Assembly (NCBI GenBank): GCA_001949185.1
Contig: BDGG01000004.1
Location: 3,107,267-3,171,266, forward strand
Direction: 5' to 3'
Length of the DNA stretch: 64,000 nt
Source of the DNA: Ramazzottius varieornatus
Taxonomy: Eukaryota > Tardigrada > Eutardigrada > Parachela > Ramazzottiidae
Shown: one piece after another, positions 57,177-64,000 of the stretch
Layout of the letters: every line of letters starts with the position of its first letter
Numbering within the stretch: position 1 is the stretch's first letter
Made by a program: the position numbers and the translations under genes
Notes under the pieces: generated by a model
Told to the model about the DNA's origin: nothing
Databases searched by the model: none
The model's input: the letters and a program-made list of their open reading frames with translations, nothing else

Positions 57177-60100
57177 TGTCGCGAGCTTGTTTGTGGAAAC
57201 TCTTTGAGGGAATCGATATGGGAGATATCGAGGCCATATCCGCAAGCACCGTCCTCAGGTACAATTATGCGCTCGCGCGGAAGTTGTAGTTCCTTTTTAT
57301 CTTTGTTCTGTTCGTGGAGGATTGTTTTCCGCCATGTTTCAGGCTGAAGGACGTGGAATCGAAAGAATCGCTCGACTATCTGGATGGGTTATCCTTCGAG
57401 TCATCCAACTTTGAAACCACCACTCTTCAAGACGTCTGCTTCTGCGTACGGTATGACAGTCCTTTCCCTAGAAGCTTTGAAGTGTCTCGGTATCATCAGA
57501 TATTACAAACGCTTTCCTCTTAGCAAACGGCTTCGCAAGCTGCATCATGTGGATAGGGTGCTGGATCGTTCTCGAAACGGTATTACCTTGACAGTTCTGG
57601 TTTACAAATATCATCCTCACTGCCGGAGGCATACGTATATAATTGCTCGTGCTGCAGGTAGACATGTCTATTTGAACGAAACTTTATACTCTACCAGATT
57701 TCTAATACTGCATCTCATCAAAGCGCTTCGACGAATAAAAAGGTAGGATGACTTCTGCTGGCGCTTGTCGCACCGTAATGTTACCAATGCTCGAATTTCC
57801 AGCACAGAGAATGCTGCTTCTTCCCTCCAAGACTTCAATTCTGTACGCACTTGCTGGAAACTACTCAGAGATCTCCTTCTACCTTTCGGATTCTTACATG
57901 AGACGAATACGTCTGCAACAAGAACGAGCGACCAAAGTACGGTACGTATCATCCTTGCAACTTTCTTTTAAGACAGCGAACGTGATTCTTTCACAGAGTC
58001 CCAATCATTATATTGTGATTCGTAGCACACCTCCGAAGTACATCAAATCTATCTGCACTTGCACCTGGAGGTTCTCGGTTTGGTTGCCTTCGGTGCATCT
58101 GAGATCGACCGTCTCTTCCCGCGTAAATAGTTATTCTGAATTGATAATGCAGGCCGTCATTTGAAGAACACTGCATGTTCGTTTCCAGAGTTTTCGGCCA
58201 GCTTGTTGGAAAACCGTGTGTGGCTGAGGAAGCACGGAAATGAAGAAGTCTCAACTCTGAGTCGACACTTGGTGGAATTCTCATTGGAGAATCTTGTCCT
58301 CTTCGCACTCGCCGAGTACAACAAGGTGGATTTCCCTCGGACCAACAGCACCATTAATACTTTCCTTACCAATCCCATGTTGGTGTTTAGTTGCAGAAAA
58401 ACAATTGGCTTCATCTTTTTAGCTCTGTTCCCTATCCGTGCGACTGTTTCTACAAGTCTCTTATGACGATGATTAATCTTCTTAGTCCGACTTTATCCTC
58501 CTCGAACCAGTTCGGCGAACTTATAGTGGCTGTCTGGAAGCATAGGGAGTTCACCAACAAGGACCTGTTTCAAATCGGCGAAGAGATACCCAGTAAGCGT
58601 TCTTCGCCCAGTCTGCTCTTATCAACAGGTTACGATCTTGCCCGTCTTATCTGCAGGGTCGGATGTGCTTTTCATCACGCATCATTTTCCGGAAGGCGAC
58701 CTTCCAGAATCTTGCCTATGGTTTCTGTCACATGTCGCTGCCTTCCTGCGCGAAAAGGATGATGCGGTCGGTGTCGTAGCGATCAAAAATCCGATCGCCG
58801 AGAAAGTATTAACTGAGCGCATTCTGAACCCGATACTTTCACGATTGGTATGTCCACCATGCAACCCCTGTGTTCAATCTGCAGTTTCTTGACCGCAAAC
58901 CTCGTCACTGAGTTTTGTGTACCATCGCAGGACCGAAAGGGAAACGAAGCTGAATGCCGGTATGTGGTAATATGCCTGCAGCGGATACAAGTCATAACAG
59001 GTCCGCAGAACCTTGCGCTTGCAGCTCTCCTGGAGTACTTCTTCCGTCACATCGTGAGTACACGCGCCTGGCCTAACTGTTGGCATGGACAAAACAGTAG
59101 GCAGCCGGCCGAAAGCGGCAATGCACATTAGAATAATTAGATTGAGCTGGCCATTGCCGCTTTCGACCGGCTGCCAACAGTCTTGTCCATGCCAATGCAA
59201 CAGTTAGGCCAGGCGCGTGTGCTGCTCTATACATATCGGTGTTCGCCTTGAAGCAACTTTTGTCGCCAGATCATTGGAACAGTAGACAGGTTCTTCGTAA
59301 GTTGTGACACTGGTCAGACTGATGGCTATTTGGTTTGCAGAATGAGAGCTTCACGCTGTTACAGTCGTCGGTCGAGAACCTGACCGTAATTCCAGATGAC
59401 TGTTTCGTATGGGGGAAGAAGTGGTCCAACGACGACTTCGAGTCAGCGGAAATGTGGTCTCTGGGAAGCACATACCTTTCCTTCCAGCGGTTTGCCCACC
59501 TGCTAGTCTGGGCCATCCACCAGGGTTTTGATACGTGGAAGCGCGTGAAGGGGCGCGTTCTCTCAAAGTTCCACACAAAGTTCTTCAGTACATTAAAAGA
59601 GGCTGGATGGAGCCATGTCTTCGATCTAGTGCTCATCCTAGCCGGCAGAACCAACGACGCCACAGATTTTCCCGCACTGTTCTGCGACGTGGAGTTGAAC
59701 AACAACTGGAAAAGCAAGCAAGATTGTGACAGAATAGCTCTGGTATGGCGAGGGTTCTTCGCGGTCATCGCCGCATGTCAGCAGCGGAAGCTCGAACATG
59801 CTGGCTTGGTCCGCAAAGTCGCTGCAGAATTCGAGTCCTCCGCCAAGTATTGAATATCGCTTTGCATACGGTAGTATATGAGGACAGTTCACATTCTATG
59901 ATTGTGACCAGGGATGTCTTTTCACTTAGGAATCTCCTGAGGTATCGCTCGGATCCTTCGTTATGGAGTCATGCATGGAGCGTTGTCCTCGAGTACCTTC
60001 ACGTTCTTCCTGGTTTCCTGACGCTGAGTCCAAGCTCTCTGACCACGCTGTCAGTCCTGATTAACAGCGGTGTGGCCGAGTTCTTTCAGATCTACGTAGA

Positions 60101-61951
60101 CGAAACCAAGCAAGGGAAGCTGCTTACTCTATTCAGTGATCTCTTAGACGACTACCTGAAAAAGTTCCCCAACTGGTCCTACGCCCTGACAGGAAGCGAT
60201 GGTAGACATCATCAAGCCTTTCTCAGCAGTGCTTTTCTTAGCCTTTTACAGCCAGTCAAGAAACTTCTGTTGAGCAGCAAAACGTTACAGTATCCTGAGT
60301 TGGCAGCATCGATCTGCGCGAAGTGCACATTGTTTGGCTGCGGACCGCAGGCTTTCGGTGGTGTGGCGGACTCACCGACTTCCTTGCTCCAGATGTTCAT
60401 TAGTTCAGTCGATATTCCTTGTTCAGCCTTGGCCATGTACCTTTCTCAGGTTCTTCCACAAGCACAGATCATGGGAATGCTGAAGAAGGACGAAACGACG
60501 GACTCGAATATCGTGAGAAGCTGGGTTCGGAGCGCCCTCGAACTCAGCGCGGAAAACTCGAACGTCAAATCAGTTACATGGTGAATAAAATAAAATATGT
60601 TCAAACAAATAAAACTTAAGGAGGAAAACGCAAAATACAATTAAAATCTGCAGTTGTTCTCATTTAGAAATTGACGCAGTCTGTTTGTAGCTTGGTCAAG
60701 AGACTGCCGGAGCTTTCGGACTTCGACCTGGAATACCTCGAGTACAGCTCCATCTTTCCCACTTTTGTCAGAAGGTGCGGTGAGAACCTGACCAACCAGC
60801 CAGACTACAGTTCGAGAATGGCTTACCAAAGACGATGTCAGATCTACTTCAGCGACCTACACAAGTTTATGCTGAACGTTGTACGGCAGAGCACGTCAGC
60901 GGACCTGATGGATTCCTGTATCGCGAATGGCGGACTGGTCATCCGCCACTGTTATTCCATGCTGTATAACCGCTCGAAAGCCAACACGACTCTCCGTATG
61001 GTTGTGGAAACAGTCCTGGGTGCTTGCGACAACCCGCTGGTGTCGAACGGTTTACGTAGTCACATGTCGCTGTATTTTGGGGCTCTTTGTCAGTTGGACC
61101 TCAAACTGGACCAACAGGCCCGCGAAATCTTTTCGGCTTTCGTGCGGCAGACCTTCCTTCGGTTTTGTTCTTCCCATTCCGTTGACCAACATCCCTTACA
61201 GGTACAGATATTTCTCTGTCGAGGCACTTTCATCCGGCTAGCCCAAAATAACTTCACGTCTGTGTTTCTTCCAGAAGGCGATCGAAGCGGAACAAGGAAC
61301 CCGACCAGATAGCTGCGCTTTCGCTATCCAAGTCCTCTGCAACTCGTTCATGCTGCATGTTGCCTTGCCGCAGAACGCAACGTTAGCGATCCTATTTCTC
61401 CTGAAGCTCATCCCGGTAGTGTTGCCCAGTGTACTCGCTTCTTGCCTGGACACGGTGTTCAACACCAGCGTCGATGTTTACCTGAAGGGGTCCGACAGGT
61501 CGCGAACGGACGCGCAACAGCTGATCATTCTTTCCCTGAATCTCCTACAGACTTGTCAGAACCTCCAGCTTAGGTATGCACTGCATTTTTATGTCGCAGT
61601 ACAGTGGTTGACCTACGAATAATTTGTTCTTCTAGGTCTTCTTTCGCATTGGCTGTGCGAGAGAAGACTCAATCTTCCATGCAGTCCCATCCTGCCAATC
61701 TCTTGGTTTTACTCAACCTTCTCGCGGACGCTGCCCCAGAACTCCTGTACGGAATTACTCCACTTCTCAGCCAGATCGCCAACGGGGTATCTGGATCGAG
61801 CACGCTCTACCAGACCGCAAGAGCCCGGTAAGAGGAATCCTTCCAGGTCCGTTCGCGCGGTTTTACTTACCCAAGAATGTATTTCGTTTGCAGAGAATCT
61901 TACGACGCATTGTTGAAAAAGATCGAACTTACACGCAAAAAGCAACTGTAG
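57177..61951 (+). CDS. MMS22L: MMS22L, replication-fork repair protein
   Basis: A multi-exon gene of about 1100-1200 codons, near the human length of 1243. The start at 57177 (MSRACLWKLFEGIDMGDIE) and the first exons are uncertain, because the N-terminal third is weakly conserved. Recognition rests on the middle and end: FLSHVAAFLREKDDAVG, SFQRFAHLLVWAIHQGFDTW, KRVKGRVLSKFHTKFFSTL (human: WKQVKGRIYSKFH), then SNIVRSWVRSALELS and SLVKRLPELSDF. The C-terminal MMS22 domain runs to the stop at 61949-61951 after ESYDALLKKIELTRKKQL. In humans MMS22L pairs with TONSL, reads post-replicative histone marks and loads RAD51 at stalled forks. It is alpha-helical throughout. One intron holds a foldback repeat. 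Confidence 0.87.
59060..59220. repeat. Foldback repeat in an MMS22L intron
   Basis: Arms 59060-59123 and 59152-59220 pair almost fully (shared parts ACACGCGCCTGGCCTAACTG and CGAAAGCGGCAATG) around a 28-base AT-rich loop. It fills most of the intron between the exons ending LEYFFRH and starting at NESFTLLQ (about 59340). Confidence 0.9.
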
Positions 61952-62064
61952 TTTAGTCAACAGAAGTGTTATTACATGCTGTAAAATGTCCACAGAATCA
62001 GTGGATTCGTAACGCATACAGTACTGAACTGGCATTTTTGGAGTGCACTGAATGTCAAGGAGTT
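61952..62064. other. 113-base gap between convergent MMS22L and SF3A1 stop codons
   Basis: Too short for two separate 3' UTRs, so the transcripts very likely overlap tail to tail. Confidence 0.6.
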
Positions 62065-64000
62065 TCATTTCTTGCGTCCTCCGCGTTCCTTTTGCTGAAG
62101 ATAGACGACAGCGCCCGGCGTGATGGCGCACGAAGCGATGCTTTGCGTATCTTTCACGTATACTCCCTCAAACTGCACTTTCTGTTTTCCTACTGGCATT
62201 CCCAGTTGATCTTGTATCTTAGTCTTGATATCTGTGACTGTGTCAGTTGGTAGTAGAGTCAAACTCAACATTTGTCCATTCAGCTTCCATTCAGACTTGT
62301 CAGCCACATGAGGAACCTGAACCTTGAAGGTAATCGGTCCTTTGTACAGCTGTAAGAACTCTTCCTCAGCTGCGTTATCCTGCTTCTGCCTTTTTGCTGC
62401 TGGTTCGTCTTCGTCTGAATTCAAAACACAAACACCCCCATAAAAATCAAAGCAAAACAGCGTTTAAAACAGGAAAAAGTTTACCTTCGTCGTCCGGTTC
62501 AGGAAGAGGCGCAGAAATGACAGGTGGTGCCGACGTCTTTGGAAGTAACGGCTGTACAGATGGCAAGAAAGCGGGTGTTGGTGGCAGGAAGCTCATACCC
62601 ATCCCAGGAGGTCGTAACATGGAGGTGGCAGTCGGTGGAGGAGCGAACGAGGGCAACTTTACTGGTGGAGGTGCAGGAACAGAGATGTTGGCTGGTAGGG
62701 AAGGCGGAAGTAAAGGTGCAACAGGTGGTGGTAGTGGCACCGATACCGTTGTCTGAAAAACAAAATAAAACATCTGCGGCTTCAATTCTAAAACTATGGT
62801 CTTTTCATTTCGACATTTTGTACAGGAAAAGACAAGAAAAAATACCTGTGGCCCAATTTTGTCCTTCTCGGGATCAGGTACCAAGCCTTGCGCTTTGGCC
62901 ATCTCGAATTGGTGATTTCGCTGTTCTTCGGGTGTCACATTCTTCGCGGCTTGTCGCATTATCGAGTCAGTCGAACCTACAAAGCCATCCCAGACTACCT
63001 TCCGTTCCTGTTCCTTCGAGGCATCTCCAATTTTGCGACCGATGGAAGTCTCTTCGGCGCCGGAGCCGAAGATATCCGAACGACGTTCGGCTAGCTGCCG
63101 GAGTTGCTGACTGATATCCGATCCAGTAGCCAACGACTGTTCCTGATTCATCTTATCCATGATCTGCCTATCTCTTTGCTGAAGATGCTCTGGATCCAGC
63201 AGGCTATAGCGCAGATGCTCAGACAGCTTCGCAACTGGGACGTTCTCTCCGGTGATCGATGACTTGACCATTTCGTGAGTCTTCGGCGCCACATTAACTG
63301 TTCGAGCACGTGGATCGTACGGCCGGATGATGATATTCCCTGCAAAACAGCAAAGAAGATTGTGAAAAGGTTGATCTTACCTTCATCAATTGGAACTTAA
63401 GGCGGATGATTTGAGTCAGATCGTTTTCCCAAGCTGCGCACGCTGTCAGCTAGTAAAGATGGAAACGTGCGCGACTTCAGACAACGATATGGTTCAATTT
63501 AGCTGCCCACGTCCCGGTTACTATGAATCGAAGTAATGAAAGGGTTTTAAAGTTGGAACGGGAATAAACAGCAGGACTTACCTGGTATAACCGGAGCCAG
63601 GACTGGTGGTGGCATGGATGGCGGCGGTACCGGCATCGGTTGTGGACCTTCCTTTGGTTCTTCCCTCGGAGGACTCTGAGGTGCCATTTCTTCCTCCTCG
63701 ATCTCCATTTCCACCGTAATGTCATCTGCCTCGTGGGCTGGAACTGTAGTCTGTCTGCTCTGTTGTTGCTGCTGTTCCTGTAACATGCGTTCGTAGAGCA
63801 GACTTCGCGCACCCACTTCTTCAGGAGTGGTGGGCGCCGGGAACTCTCCTTCTTCCCACTGCTGGTAGTCGATGGTCTCGACAATCGTGAAGTCATGCCA
63901 GTCAATCTGTGCGTAGGCCACTCTTTCTTTCTCGTTCTCCTCATCTTCACGTTCCTTCTCACGTAGGTCTCGTCGATACCATTCTGCCCTGTATCGTACA
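62065..64000 (-). CDS. SF3A1: Splicing factor 3A subunit 1 (SF3a120), 3' part
   Basis: The gene enters from the right side; its 5' end lies outside. In order on the minus strand: YAQIDWHDFTIVETIDYQQW, PTTPEEVGARSLLYERM and a Gln run. Next are an acidic and proline-rich linker, a segment from SITGENVPVAKLSEHLRYSL to LAERRSDIFG, another long proline-rich linker (PLPPPVAPLLPP), and the C-terminal ubiquitin-like domain (FKVQVPHVADKSEWKLNGQM) ending in the hallmark KERGGRKK. SF3A1 is a U2 snRNP subunit; its Surp modules (not in the window) bind SF3A3 and SF1, and its ubiquitin-like end binds U1 stem-loop 4. Exons join with normal GT-AG introns. Confidence 0.95.

Noticed and set aside
1-64000. Bacterial features: CRISPR arrays, operons, ribosome binding sites
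   Set aside because: All genes are spliced and eukaryotic; regular repeats found belong to minisatellites and transposons.
1-64000. tRNA and rRNA genes
   Set aside because: I noticed no cloverleaf with A and B boxes or rRNA-like stretch while reading, but a dedicated scan was not possible, so a single tRNA could have been missed.

Overview
The window is nuclear DNA from an animal. Nearly every gene is split into short coding exons by small GT-AG introns (about 50-100 bases), and several genes belong to metazoan signalling families: an FRS2/DOK-like adaptor, a TC21-type R-Ras, a RhoGAP, MYPT and CUB-domain proteins. The compact gene layout with tiny introns would fit a small ecdysozoan such as a tardigrade. 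That is a guess; nothing in the window proves the species. A 50-base run of N marks it as a draft scaffold.

Left part (1-20 kb): the 3' part of a CUB-domain surface protein, an FRS2-like adaptor, a FLYWCH-finger protein, a RhoGAP protein (minus), a doubtful minus-strand gene, CDC37, ribosomal protein S23 (minus) and coatomer beta. RPS23 and COPB1 are divergent, with 672 bases between their start codons.

Middle part (20-40 kb): an R-Ras/TC21-type GTPase (minus) with a 2.4 kb intron, an inverted repeat around the N gap, mitochondrial ribosomal protein S35, the 7 kb myosin phosphatase targeting subunit (MYPT) with both ROCK-type phosphorylation motifs, a short coiled-coil protein, a doubtful plus-strand gene, and the mitochondrial release-factor-like protein MTRFR.

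40-53.5 kb is a transposon island. It holds a minisatellite, a hAT transposase gene with a BED finger, a decayed tyrosine-recombinase (DIRS-type) retrotransposon, a pogo/Tigger-type DNA transposon with 143-base terminal inverted repeats, and two foldback repeats. All three large elements carry frame breaks or lost catalytic residues. The most unusual signal is in and beside the hAT gene. Seven modules, each made of two 14-base palindromes GTTGGAnnTCCAAC, recur there. Five have identical one-base spacing, and three lie inside the gene's 62-71 base introns.

Right part (53.6-64 kb): NAD kinase, MMS22L (replication-fork repair, with a foldback repeat in one intron) and SF3A1 (minus, running off the window). 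The conserved genes are housekeeping functions (protein folding, translation, secretion, NADP supply, splicing, repair) with no shared pathway. I place gene order and exon borders by reading frame, splice signals and recalled family features; no database search was possible.
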